Source: Liminaster sp017519885 (GTDB taxonomy: Bacteria; Bacteroidota; Bacteroidia; Bacteroidales; UBA3663). Taken from it: 64,000 nucleotides of DNA. Below, one piece after another: positions 17,437 through 25,731 of this stretch (positions within the stretch are counted from its first letter, which is position 1; every line of letters begins with the position of its first letter). The notes under the pieces were generated by a model. It was not told where the DNA came from, made no database searches, and saw only the letters and a program-made list of their open reading frames with translations. Both the position numbers and the translations under genes were made by a program. The stretch is from NCBI GenBank assembly GCA_017519885.1, contig JAFWRO010000018.1, positions 124,001 to 188,000 on the forward strand, in the 5' to 3' direction.

Positions 17437-18960
17437 TTATGAAATCAGGCACTTGCCCGTCATCTCCTTAGGCTGTGGGATACCCATGATCTTGAGGATG
17501 GTGGGAGCCACGTCGCAGAGCTGGCCATCAGCGATCTTCACGCCCTTGTTCTTGCTGATATATACGCAAGGAACGGGGTTGAGCGAGTGGGCTGTGTTGG
17601 GAGTTCCGTCAGGATTGATGGCGTAGTCGCAGTTGCCGTGGTCGGCAATGATGAGCACCTCGTAGTCGCAAGCCTTGGCAGCCTCAACTACATCGTGGCA
17701 ACAGAGATTGATGGTCTCGACAGCCTTCTGGATGGCTGGATAGACACCTGTATGACCTACCATATCGCCATTGGCGAAGTTGCAGGCAATGAAGTCGTAC
17801 TGCTGCGTCTTGATAGCATCGACGAGCTTGTCCTTTACGATGAGGGCAGACATCTCGGGCTGCAGATCGTAGGTAGCAACCTTGGGTGAAGGAACGAGGC
17901 AACGATCCTCACCGGCATACTCTGCCTCACGACCACCGTTGAAGAAGAAGGTCACGTGGGCATACTTCTCGGTCTCGGCGATACGGAGCTGCTTGAGACC
18001 TGCGTTGCTGACGATTTCGCCCAGTGTCATCTCGACGTTCTCCTTCGGGAAGAGGATGTGCAGACCCTTGAACTTGGCATCGTAGGGAGTCATGCAGCAA
18101 TAGTAGAGGGGGATGGTCTTCATACCCTGCTCAGGCATATCCTCCTGGGTAAGCACCGAAGTAATCTCCTTGGCGCGGTCATTGCGATAGTTGAAGAAGA
18201 TGACAGTGTCGCCTGGCTGGATGGTACCCACAGCCTTGCCGTCGCGTGCCAATACGCATGGCTCAACGAACTCGTCGGTCACACCATTATCATACGAAGC
18301 CTGCATGCCTTCAACAGGATCGGCATACTGACTGCCCACACCAGCGGTAAGCTGGTCGTAAGCACGCTTGATGCGGTCCCAGCGCTTGTCGCGGTCCATA
18401 GCATAGAAACGTCCGGTAATGGAAGCGATTTCGCCACAACCTACCTTGTCGCAGTGATCCTTGACGGTCTGGATGAAACCCTTGCCCGAGTGGGGGTCGG
18501 TGTCGCGGCCATCCATGAAGCAGTGAAGGAATGTGCGGCCCTCCAAGCCGTACGACTTGGCAAGGTCAACGAGCTTCAGAAGATGTGCAAGGCTGCTGTG
18601 TACGCCGCCGGTCGAAGTGAGACCCATGAAGTGGATGCTGCCGCCCTTCTTGGCATTCTCGAAGGCGCCTACAACTTCGGGGTTCTTGGCAATGGAGCCA
18701 TCTTCGCAGGCCATATTGATCTTCACAAGGTCCTGATAGACGATGCGGCCACCGCCGATGTTCATGTGTCCTACTTCCGAGTTACCCATCTGTCCGGCAG
18801 GCAGGCCCACGTTGAGACCGTCGGTGCGGAGCTGTGAATGAGGATAATCGGCAAGAAGAGAATCCCAATATGGAGTCGGGGTGCTGGCGATGGCATCAGA
18901 CTTCGAACCGTCACCGATTCCCCAGCCATCGAGGATGAGCAAAAGTGCTTTTTTAGACAT
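17437..18960 (-). CDS. gpmI: Cofactor-independent phosphoglycerate mutase
   Basis: A 507-residue cytosolic glycolytic enzyme converting 3-phosphoglycerate to 2-phosphoglycerate with two manganese ions. KALLLILDGWGIG at the N-terminus holds the first metal aspartate, GQMGNSEVGHMNIGGGR the catalytic serine, and LIIADHGNCDYAINPDG the C-terminal metal ligands. The size is normal for the family. The start at 18960 (MSKKALL) is preferred over one three codons upstream. A consensus promoter lies at 19042-19073. Confidence 0.96.
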   Translation of the reverse strand: MSKKALLLILDGWGIGDGSKSDAIASTPTPYWDSLLADYPHSQLRTDGLNVGLPAGQMGNSEVGHMNIGGGRIVYQDLVKINMACEDGSIAKNPEVVGAFENAKKGGSIHFMGLTSTGGVHSSLAHLLKLVDLAKSYGLEGRTFLHCFMDGRDTDPHSGKGFIQTVKDHCDKVGCGEIASITGRFYAMDRDKRWDRIKRAYDQLTAGVGSQYADPVEGMQASYDNGVTDEFVEPCVLARDGKAVGTIQPGDTVIFFNYRNDRAKEITSVLTQEDMPEQGMKTIPLYYCCMTPYDAKFKGLHILFPKENVEMTLGEIVSNAGLKQLRIAETEKYAHVTFFFNGGREAEYAGEDRCLVPSPKVATYDLQPEMSALIVKDKLVDAIKTQQYDFIACNFANGDMVGHTGVYPAIQKAVETINLCCHDVVEAAKACDYEVLIIADHGNCDYAINPDGTPNTAHSLNPVPCVYISKNKGVKIADGQLCDVAPTILKIMGIPQPKEMTGKCLIS

Positions 18961-18966
18961 AATATT

Positions 18967-19021
18967 CAAATAACAATTAATAATTTATAATTAACAATGA
19001 ACAATTCACAATTAACAATTA
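18967..19021. repeat. AT-rich AATTAACAATT repeat, copy 3
   Basis: Repeated AACAATT and AATTAACAATT strings occupy the gpmI leader, like the strings at 1195-1250 and 12494-12540. Confidence 0.55.
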
Positions 19022-19041
19022 TCCTTTTTGGAAATGTGCTG

Positions 19042-19073
19042 CAAATGTAGTTTATTTCAGCCAAAACACCAAA
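19042..19073 (-). promoter_or_regulatory. Promoter of gpmI
   Basis: Minus strand TTTG (19073-19070), 20-bp spacer, TACATTTG (19049-19042), between crcB and gpmI. The predicted leader is about 75 nt and includes the AT repeat. Confidence 0.7.
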
Positions 19074-19135
19074 TATCATTGGCATTTTTTTATAGCTATA
19101 TATATAAATAATGTACGGGTGCAAAGTGGGGTTGC

Positions 19136-19528
19136 TTATTTGCCTCCAAGCCAAGCTCCAAGCAGCACAGCACCCAAGCCCAGCACCAAGGTCAAAAGGA
19201 AGTATGCCGCGAAAAGTCCGGGATGTCCTCCTCGCAGCAAATCGATGCCCTCGCTCGAAAAAGTGGAGAAGGTCGTAAAGCCTCCACACAACCCTGTGGT
19301 GAGGAAAAGACGCACCTCCGGACTCATTCCCGTCCGCCCCGAAATACTATAAAAGAAGCCTATCAACAAACATCCCAACACATTGGCCACCATAGTGGGC
19401 CATGGGAAAATGGTTTGTCCCAATGTGCTTATAGGATTGAGGCTAAGATGCGTCTGGACAAGTTTGACACCATAACGAAGCACCGAACCGATACCTCCGC
19501 CGAGAAAAACGAACAATAATTCACGCAT
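19136..19528 (-). CDS. crcB: Fluoride channel CrcB/Fluc
   Basis: A 130-residue inner-membrane protein with four hydrophobic segments. LLFVFLGGGIGSVLRYG opens the first helix, MVANVLGCLLIGFFY the second, and GLCGGFTTFSTFSSE carries the conserved fluoride-selective break in helix 3. Fluc proteins form dual-topology dimers that export fluoride. The start lies 3 bp after the stop of the hybrid regulator, so it may be cotranscribed with it; there is no room for a fluoride riboswitch. Confidence 0.93.
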   Translation of the reverse strand: MRELLFVFLGGGIGSVLRYGVKLVQTHLSLNPISTLGQTIFPWPTMVANVLGCLLIGFFYSISGRTGMSPEVRLFLTTGLCGGFTTFSTFSSEGIDLLRGGHPGLFAAYFLLTLVLGLGAVLLGAWLGGK

Positions 19529-19531
19529 AGA

Positions 19532-22500
19532 TTATATTTTTTCTTCACGCGCCTTGCGCACATACTCCGTAGGAGTCATACCGAACTGCTGTTTGAAACA
19601 ACGACTGAAATAGAACGGGTCGCTGATGCCCACCTGGTAAGCGACAGCCTGTACTGTAAGCCGACCTTCGGTGAGCAACGCAGCTGCACGCTTCATACGA
19701 CGGATGCGCAGATACTCCTTGGGCGAAAAGCCCGTCACCCCCTTCACCTTGCGGAAGAAGATAGTACGTCCCAACGCCATCTCACCGGCAAAGTCATCGG
19801 CTCCGAAGTCTGCATCCGAAATATGCTTGTCGATCACCGCATCGAGTTTGTCAAGAAATTCGCGATCAAGTTCACTTGTCGTAATCATTGTCGGCTGCAA
19901 ACTCTTGTCGGCGCTGAACTTCTCCTTCAATCGACTGCGCTGGTTCATCAGATTGATGATGGTAGCAAGCAGAAGCTGCGTACTGAACGGCTTAGTGATA
20001 TAGGCATCTACACCAGCCTGCAAACCCTTGATCTTGCTTGTCGTGCTGTCGAGGGCTGTCAACGCCACGATTGGAATATGGCTGGTATTGAAATTCTGAC
20101 GTAAGAGCTGTATCACCTCAATGCCCGAAATGTCGGGCATCATGATGTCGGTAATCACCAAGTCGTATCCGTCTTCTGCACTTTCAATCTTTGCCAATCC
20201 TTCCCGACCATCCTTTGCCGTATCGACATTGAAATAGCGCATCAACTCGGTCTTCACAAATTCGCACAAGTCTTCATTATCCTCGATGAGCAGCACATGC
20301 TGGCTATTGATAGGTGCAATAAGCGTCGGCAACTCGACATTTGCCGACTCCGGTTCGGCAAGCAAAGCGTCGGAAGCAAGATAATCCTCTTTCGAATAGT
20401 TTTCTTCTCCCAAGGGCAAAGTGACCGTGAAAACCGACCCTCCTATCGGATTGGGACTATACCTGATGGAGCCATGATGCACTTCGACAAGGGCGGCACA
20501 CAGGTTGAGGCCGATGCCCATACTGCCACTTAGGTAATGACTGCGGTTGAAACGTTCGAAGAGATGGTTTCGCTGTTCTTCGGGAACACCCACACCGTCG
20601 TCAACGACACGTATCGTCAATTCATTGACTGGTGCCGGATGGGCTCGCACTTCCAACAATATATGACCACCTTCGGGTGTGTATTTGATGGCATTCGAAA
20701 GCAGGTTGTAGATCACCTTGTCGATGCATGAACGATCGAAATAACCCATAAGGGCATCGGGCTGTGTGGTAATCCTATAATCAAGATGCTTTTGCTCGGC
20801 CACGTCATGGAACGAATCGAAGAGTTCGCGCAGCAGACCCATGATGTCCATCTTCTCCAATCGCAGGCTCATCACGTTGTTCTCCATTCGACGGAATTCC
20901 AGCAACTGGTTGATCAGATGCATCAATCGGTCAGAATTGTGCTCCAACAACGTCATGGGCTGCTCCAAGGCGTCGGGCAACTGATGACTCTCGCGAATGC
21001 GCTCCAATGCGCCACGTATCAGCGTAAGCGGCGTTCGGAATTCGTGGCTCACATTGGTGAAAAACACCAGCTTGGCCTCATTCAGTTGCTCCTGCATACG
21101 GATATGCTGACGCAAGCGCATACGATCACGTATCTGGCTGTAGGCAAACCACGCAGCACCCGCTAAGAGCAAGGTCCAAAGACAGATGGCCCATCCGCGC
21201 AGATACCATGGCCATGCGATGTCGAACGAGACGTCTATCGGATCGCTCCAACGCCCGGTCTCATTGACAGCACGCACCAGAAGCGAATAATGCCCGGGGC
21301 CGAGATGTTTAAGATCAAGTCTGCCGACGGGAGATAACGGACTCCACTCATCGCTTCCCAGACGATAGCTGTAACGTATCGCCATGGGACGAATATTATA
21401 GTCAAACGTAGTGAAGTTGACGCTCATATTGCGACCATCGACCTCCTGCCCGACCACGTGCACCACAGGCTTCTTGCCTTCTCGATTGTTGATGCTCTCT
21501 GTGTCGATGATTACGGCTCCTCTGTTGCTGCCAAAGACAATCTGTCCATTTGGTAACATACTACTGCTACCCTCGCTGAAAACATTGCCGCTCATTACAG
21601 GCGATGGGGTAAAACTCTCCTCCAATCGATTATCCACAGGGTCAAAACGAGAGAGCCCCAGTTCCGTCGAAATCCAGATCTTGCCGAAACGGTCTTCGCC
21701 GAAACACTGCACCATGTCGTTGCACAGTCCCTCTCCACTGCCAAAATGTTCGAATCGAAGCGACCTATATCCTTCTTTCGATTCGGGCACCTGCGTGATG
21801 GCAAAGCCACTGCCTAATTCCGAGATGAAGACCTGACCATGCCTTGTGACAAACAGACTACGCACCTCGTTGCTTTTCAATTGACCATCTTCGGCCGTCA
21901 GTCTGATGATGCCGTCCTCCCCTTCATCCAGATGTTCAGGGTCGAAAACCATCGCACCATGGCTGGTACCAGCCCAAATCATCCCGTTGGCATCCTGAGC
22001 CAACGAACGCACACGGCGTTCTCCATAACTTCCCTGGAAGAATCGGTCGAACTCAACCTTTTCTGCCCTCCAATCTCGGGCTCGACAAAGGCCGCCGCCC
22101 AAAGTTCCCACCCAAAGGGTTTCTTTCCGGTCGAAGAAGACTGAATAGATGTCATTATCCGACAAAGAAGAATCATCGTCGGTACTATGGCGCAAATATC
22201 TGCCTTCATGCCAGATGCCCGACCCTCGCGTACCCATCCAGAAGCCACCCTCAGGGTCCTGCGTGATGCAATAGACATTGTCATCCATATGAAGGGTGCG
22301 CCGCTTGATGAAAGCGGAGTCATACCAAGCCACACCATGTTGCTTGTCGGCTATCGCCAAAAGGTCGGCTTGCTCATCATAATAGACAGCACGTACCGCT
22401 TCGGCTTCTGTGCCAAGAGAATGTTTGTTGCCCGAAGGATAGACGAATTGGAAACCCTTCTCTTCGGAGACCTGCAGTTGAGTGATTCCCATCAACTCAT

Positions 22501-23239
22501 AACCCAACCACAGAGAGCCAGTACGGTCCTCCATGATTGAGATGATGTTATTGCCTGCAAGAAGGGATGTGGGATTCTGCTCTTCACACACGAAGTGCTC
22601 CAAATGGCTTGTCTCGGGGTCAAGGATGAAGAGACCGTTGCCTGTCGTGGCAATGGCTATCAGACCCTTGCTGGTGTAGCATATTCGGAAAATGGAACTG
22701 CTTCCGTACGATATCCGGTCATCGATGACCTGAGGAAGTGTAAACTCCTTGTTCTCCTTCACCATGACGAACCGCAGATCCCCATCGTCTTCCAGTCGCC
22801 ACAAGTTACCATTGTCATCCCTGATGTCACTGGCCACATAGTCGGCTCGAGTCTTTCTGCGGGTTTCGATGATACTGTCGGCTACCATCGCATTCTTGGG
22901 GGAAAAGATTGTATGGCCAGTCTGCTTGTCCAGACAATAGTAACCGCCCTGGATGGTGGTGATAAGGATGTGATGCTCTTCGTCTTCCTTCACCTCCTTG
23001 ATGCGCAGGTCTTCGATGCCTGCTTCCTGACGGTAGTTCCGGAAGGTATAACCATCATATCGGCTCAAGCCATTGTTGGTACTGAACCAAAGGTATCCTT
23101 CTTCGTCCTGGAAGATATGGCGCACAGTATTGGCTGCAAGGCCATCGGCGGTTGTGAGGTGACGGCTTTGCAGCACATGTTCTGCCCTAAGGCCGGAGCA
23201 GAAGCAAAGTAGAATGGTGAAAAATGAAAATATTTTCAC
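19532..23239 (-). CDS. Hybrid two-component regulator (HTCS)
   Basis: About 1235 residues joining sensor, kinase and transcription factor in one inner-membrane protein. After a signal peptide (IFSFFTILLCFCSGLRA) come two seven-bladed propellers made of reg_prop repeats such as EEGYLWFSTNNGLSRYDG, a Y_Y_Y sandwich, a transmembrane helix (ICLWTLLLAGAAWFAYS), a HisKA domain with FTNVSHEFRTPLT (histidine near 21050), an ATPase domain (VVDDGVGVPEEQ and GSMGIGLNL), a receiver (VLLIEDNED, phospho-acceptor in DLVITDIMMPD) and an AraC HTH ending YVRKAREE. I prefer the GTG at 23239 because it directly precedes the signal peptide; the only upstream ATG (23299) would overlap the divergent promoter. Which genes it controls is unclear, since the neighbours are not a full sugar locus. 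Confidence 0.88.
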   Translation of the reverse strand: MKIFSFFTILLCFCSGLRAEHVLQSRHLTTADGLAANTVRHIFQDEEGYLWFSTNNGLSRYDGYTFRNYRQEAGIEDLRIKEVKEDEEHHILITTIQGGYYCLDKQTGHTIFSPKNAMVADSIIETRRKTRADYVASDIRDDNGNLWRLEDDGDLRFVMVKENKEFTLPQVIDDRISYGSSSIFRICYTSKGLIAIATTGNGLFILDPETSHLEHFVCEEQNPTSLLAGNNIISIMEDRTGSLWLGYELMGITQLQVSEEKGFQFVYPSGNKHSLGTEAEAVRAVYYDEQADLLAIADKQHGVAWYDSAFIKRRTLHMDDNVYCITQDPEGGFWMGTRGSGIWHEGRYLRHSTDDDSSLSDNDIYSVFFDRKETLWVGTLGGGLCRARDWRAEKVEFDRFFQGSYGERRVRSLAQDANGMIWAGTSHGAMVFDPEHLDEGEDGIIRLTAEDGQLKSNEVRSLFVTRHGQVFISELGSGFAITQVPESKEGYRSLRFEHFGSGEGLCNDMVQCFGEDRFGKIWISTELGLSRFDPVDNRLEESFTPSPVMSGNVFSEGSSSMLPNGQIVFGSNRGAVIIDTESINNREGKKPVVHVVGQEVDGRNMSVNFTTFDYNIRPMAIRYSYRLGSDEWSPLSPVGRLDLKHLGPGHYSLLVRAVNETGRWSDPIDVSFDIAWPWYLRGWAICLWTLLLAGAAWFAYSQIRDRMRLRQHIRMQEQLNEAKLVFFTNVSHEFRTPLTLIRGALERIRESHQLPDALEQPMTLLEHNSDRLMHLINQLLEFRRMENNVMSLRLEKMDIMGLLRELFDSFHDVAEQKHLDYRITTQPDALMGYFDRSCIDKVIYNLLSNAIKYTPEGGHILLEVRAHPAPVNELTIRVVDDGVGVPEEQRNHLFERFNRSHYLSGSMGIGLNLCAALVEVHHGSIRYSPNPIGGSVFTVTLPLGEENYSKEDYLASDALLAEPESANVELPTLIAPINSQHVLLIEDNEDLCEFVKTELMRYFNVDTAKDGREGLAKIESAEDGYDLVITDIMMPDISGIEVIQLLRQNFNTSHIPIVALTALDSTTSKIKGLQAGVDAYITKPFSTQLLLATIINLMNQRSRLKEKFSADKSLQPTMITTSELDREFLDKLDAVIDKHISDADFGADDFAGEMALGRTIFFRKVKGVTGFSPKEYLRIRRMKRAAALLTEGRLTVQAVAYQVGISDPFYFSRCFKQQFGMTPTEYVRKAREEKI

Positions 23240-23245
23240 AAAAAA

Positions 23246-23277
23246 TTTGGAGGTATGGAATAATATGCGTATCTTTG
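23246..23277 (+). promoter_or_regulatory. Promoter of the 65-residue gene
   Basis: TTTG (23246-23249), 20-bp spacer, TATCTTTG (23270-23277): an exact consensus, 50 bp before the ATG at 23328. Confidence 0.75.
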
Positions 23278-23327
23278 CAGTACCAACAGAGAATAGCACG
23301 AAAACAAACTATCAAAAAACTGTAGAT

Positions 23328-23525
23328 ATGTCTGAAATCGAACTTAACAAATGGTACACCTCACTTACAATCGCCGACAAGGAGGCAATCACTGGGAAAA
23401 AGTATCCTGCATGCTCCAAGGTATGGAACGAATGGACCCTCGAACAGCGCACTGAGGCCAAGGACAAGAGCAGCATCTTGCGCGACAGGCGAATCAAGGA
23501 GAATCCAATGGGGCATGATTTTTGA
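23328..23525 (+). CDS. Hypothetical small protein, 65 residues
   Basis: A 65-residue charged protein starting MSEIELNKWYTSLTIADKEA, with ITGKKYP and CSKVWNEWTLEQR and a basic C-terminus. It has its own strong promoter and a strong terminator, so it is a genuine transcription unit. I recognise no domain; the pattern is consistent with a mostly helical protein. The frame is open further upstream, but the promoter position fixes the start at 23328. It is divergent from the HTCS regulator. Confidence 0.7.
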   Translation: MSEIELNKWYTSLTIADKEAITGKKYPACSKVWNEWTLEQRTEAKDKSSILRDRRIKENPMGHDF

Positions 23526-23539
23526 ATCAGCCCATTTAT

Positions 23540-23567
23540 CCCCCTATTTAGAATAGGGGGATTTTTT
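23540..23567 (+). terminator. Intrinsic terminator of the 65-residue gene
   Basis: A perfect 9-bp stem CCCCCTATT (23540-23548) with AATAGGGGG (23552-23560), loop TAG, then A and six T. The T run includes the stop codon of the convergent lipoprotein gene. Confidence 0.85.
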
Positions 23568-24204
23568 ATCCTTTTTTGGTTTTCTTTCCTTTCTGAACTG
23601 CTTCCTTCACGGGCTTGATGTAACCGCGAATGTCAAGCTTGTTGGAAGGATGGTCAAAATAACGCTCCACGGAGAAAAGGTCCTCGATCACCATGAAGTC
23701 GCCCTGGTCAGGACACTTGCGCAGCAGGTCCTTCAGTTCCACAGCTTTGCTGAAATCGAGCTGCGAGACCCTGTTGTTGTGCGAATCGATCAGTTGGGCA
23801 TGAATGTTGAACTTGCCATCCGGGAAACTCGTGGGCACCAGCCAGACGTCATACATGCACTCAATGTCATCCACTGGAAAATCGAAAGGCACATTGTTCC
23901 TCACCAGTCCCACCGATGCAATATAGTAATGGTGGTCGTCCTCGATTGGGACACCGAGAGTCTCCAGTTCAAGACGGGAGAGACGAGTGACCGTACACAT
24001 TCTGACGAAATAATATTTCGAAAGGTCACCACTGAAAAGATAAGGGATCTTCTGGGGATCCTGCTTGGGCACAAAGACACTGTCGGCCGCAGCTTCTTCC
24101 ACATTGTCGGCTGTGGGTTGGCCGTCATTGTCAGGATTGCCCTGTCGGCAGCCCACAAACAGCAAAAGGCCACAAACAGCGGACAAGATTGTTAGTCTAT
24201 TCAT
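23566..24204 (-). CDS. Hypothetical lipoprotein
   Basis: A 212-residue protein with a lipoprotein leader (LSAVCGLLLFVGCRQG, cysteine near residue 19) and an acidic linker. The body (about 45-195) is alpha/beta mixed with no family I can name; it includes YYFVRMCTVTRLSRLELETL and a basic tail KEAVQKGKKTKKG. It begins 11 bp after the CE1 esterase stop, so it is almost certainly in that operon. It is probably anchored in the outer membrane or exposed to the periplasm. Confidence 0.6.
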   Translation of the reverse strand: MNRLTILSAVCGLLLFVGCRQGNPDNDGQPTADNVEEAAADSVFVPKQDPQKIPYLFSGDLSKYYFVRMCTVTRLSRLELETLGVPIEDDHHYYIASVGLVRNNVPFDFPVDDIECMYDVWLVPTSFPDGKFNIHAQLIDSHNNRVSQLDFSKAVELKDLLRKCPDQGDFMVIEDLFSVERYFDHPSNKLDIRGYIKPVKEAVQKGKKTKKG

Positions 24205-24215
24205 TGTATTATATT

Positions 24216-25331
24216 TTATTTAAATATACGTTGTGCAAGGTTATACAGGTCGGCGCGCCAGGTTCCCCAGCTGTGACCTTCCTGAGCATTCTCTTCATAG
24301 AGATACTTCACGCCAGCCTTGTCGAGCTCCTTGCGCGTATTTTCGCAGTTGCGATAGGCAATGTCCGATGGTCCACCCTGGGTGAAGACGAGCACCTTGA
24401 AACTCTTGTTCATCCTGGCGGCATTCTCAGCCACCTTGAGACGCGCAGCTTCCTTGGCAGGTTCGGCCATCGGACTGAAACTGCTACTCAGTACCCACAC
24501 GTAGGAGAAGAGATCAATGTTCTGGAAAGCAGTCTCCATCGTCTCCATACCGCCCATTGAAAGACCGGCGATGGCACGGTGATCCTTGTCGGTAAGCACG
24601 CGGTAGTTGCTTTCGACGAAGGGGATGATGTCGGTGATCATATCCTTGGCAAACGGAGCCACCTCGTCCTGCACATTCGGTCCGACAATGGTACCGTTGG
24701 GCATCACCACAATCATCGGCTTGATCTTGCCCTCGGCCAGAAGGTTATCGAGGATGTTGCCCGCAGCACCCGCATTGGGCCAGCTCGTATCGGTGTCGCC
24801 TCCACCATGGATCAGGTAAAGCACGGGCAGTTTTTCCTTGCCCTTCTCGTAGCCCGCAGGAGTCCACACGCGCATGGTACGCGTCTCGCCGATGGTCCTC
24901 GACTCATAAGTGCGCACCGCCATGGCTCCATGCGGGATGTCCTTGCGATAGGCAAAGAACTCCTTGCCGGTAGGGGCAACGGTAGCGACGGCCGTCAGTT
25001 CGGTGGTTGCCGGAGCCTTGGGATCATAGACGGGCAGGCCATCCACTACAAAATGATAACGATAGACACCCGGCTTGACGTTGGGCACCTCGATGGTCCA
25101 GACGCCGTTGTCATGCTCCTTCGCCTCAATCTTTTGTCCCCACGGCATGGCATCGCCGGCAAGTGTGACGATATGCGCCTTAGGTGCATAAATGCTATAA
25201 ACCACATTGCCGTTGTCGAGCACGCGCACCGACTGCAATGTGTCGTTGGGTGTGGGTTTGCGAAGCCACTGAGCCGAAACGGCAAGGCAGCAACTCATCA
25301 GAAGAACAAGTGAGAAAAGGAATTGTTTCAT
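24216..25331 (-). CDS. CE1 family esterase with N-terminal CBM48-like domain
   Basis: A 371-residue secreted esterase. The signal peptide ends near AVSAQW. Residues about 30-115 form an immunoglobulin-like domain related to CBM48 (NVVYSIYAPKAHIVTLAGDA, YRYHFVVDGLPVYDPK). The alpha/beta hydrolase domain follows, with YLIHGGGDTDTSW as oxyanion region, AIAGLSMGGMETMETA with the nucleophile serine near residue 254, and a histidine in QEGHSWGTWRADL. This layout is that of Bacteroidetes feruloyl or acetyl xylan esterases (CE1). The C-terminal half of the GH10-CE1 fusion at 25732-27873 is a clear relative. It is separated from the xylan operon by terminators and has its own promoter. Confidence 0.88.
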   Translation of the reverse strand: MKQFLFSLVLLMSCCLAVSAQWLRKPTPNDTLQSVRVLDNGNVVYSIYAPKAHIVTLAGDAMPWGQKIEAKEHDNGVWTIEVPNVKPGVYRYHFVVDGLPVYDPKAPATTELTAVATVAPTGKEFFAYRKDIPHGAMAVRTYESRTIGETRTMRVWTPAGYEKGKEKLPVLYLIHGGGDTDTSWPNAGAAGNILDNLLAEGKIKPMIVVMPNGTIVGPNVQDEVAPFAKDMITDIIPFVESNYRVLTDKDHRAIAGLSMGGMETMETAFQNIDLFSYVWVLSSSFSPMAEPAKEAARLKVAENAARMNKSFKVLVFTQGGPSDIAYRNCENTRKELDKAGVKYLYEENAQEGHSWGTWRADLYNLAQRIFK

Positions 25332-25364
25332 GATCTAAATTATTTAATGGTATTATTACGGGTG

Positions 25365-25396
25365 CAAAGATAAGGTATATATTTCAAATATGCAAG
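25365..25396 (-). promoter_or_regulatory. Promoter of the CE1 operon
   Basis: Minus strand CTTG (25396-25393), 20-bp spacer, TATCTTTG (25372-25365), 33 bp before the CE1 ATG. The -33 differs from consensus by one base. Confidence 0.65.
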
Positions 25397-25429
25397 AAAA
25401 AAACATTTTTTTTGACTTTTGTCACCCGC

Positions 25430-25533
25430 AAATGAAAAAGTAGAGCAGGGAGACCTCACGGCCTCCCTGCTCCTCTAACACACATTATTATAAATTCTTA
25501 ACACATCTTTATAATCAAATTTTTTCATTTTTC
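25430..25533 (-). ncRNA. Candidate small RNA or terminated leader
   Basis: A perfect promoter at 25540-25571 predicts a start near 25533. About 60 nt of AT-rich sequence follow, then a stem (25443-25455 with 25460-25472; GAGCAGGGAG core, one mismatch) and a T-rich tail (TACTTTTT). No open frame of note lies between. The unit would be a free-standing RNA of about 100 nt between the xylan operon and the CE1 gene. It could instead be a long attenuated leader of CE1. The call rests only on promoter and terminator patterns. Confidence 0.45.
25443..25472 (-). terminator. Hairpin terminator ending the candidate small RNA
   Basis: Thirteen-bp stem with one mismatch and a four-base loop, followed on the minus strand by TACTTTTTC. 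Confidence 0.6.
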
Positions 25534-25539
25534 ACGATG

Positions 25540-25571
25540 CAAAGATAAGGAGTTTTTGGATATAATGCAAA
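25540..25571 (-). promoter_or_regulatory. Strong promoter between the xylan operon and CE1
   Basis: Minus strand TTTG (25571-25568), 20-bp spacer, TATCTTTG (25547-25540), exact match. It lies 85 bp beyond the operon terminator and over 200 bp from the CE1 ATG, with a terminator-like hairpin in between. Confidence 0.65.
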
Positions 25572-25655
25572 TAATTATGTTCCAAATTTCCCCTTATTTG
25601 GTTACATAGATGAAAAAAGAATGATATTCTATACCAAATGATATAAAATTTGCAT

Positions 25656-25698
25656 AAAAAAAAAAGCATGGCTGCCCGAAAAAAACGGACAGCCATGC
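25656..25698 (-). terminator. Terminator of the xylan operon
   Basis: Minus strand: GCATGGCTG-T-CCG, seven T as loop, CGG-G-CAGCCATGC (25698-25666), then ten T (25665-25656). This textbook terminator lies 34 bp after the GH10-CE1 stop. Confidence 0.9.
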
Positions 25699-25731
25699 CA
25701 CATCAGAGGATTATTAAAGAAGCACAAGCAA

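Noticed and set aside
19529..19531. Fluoride riboswitch before crcB
   Set aside because: crcB starts 3 bp after the previous gene, leaving no room for one.
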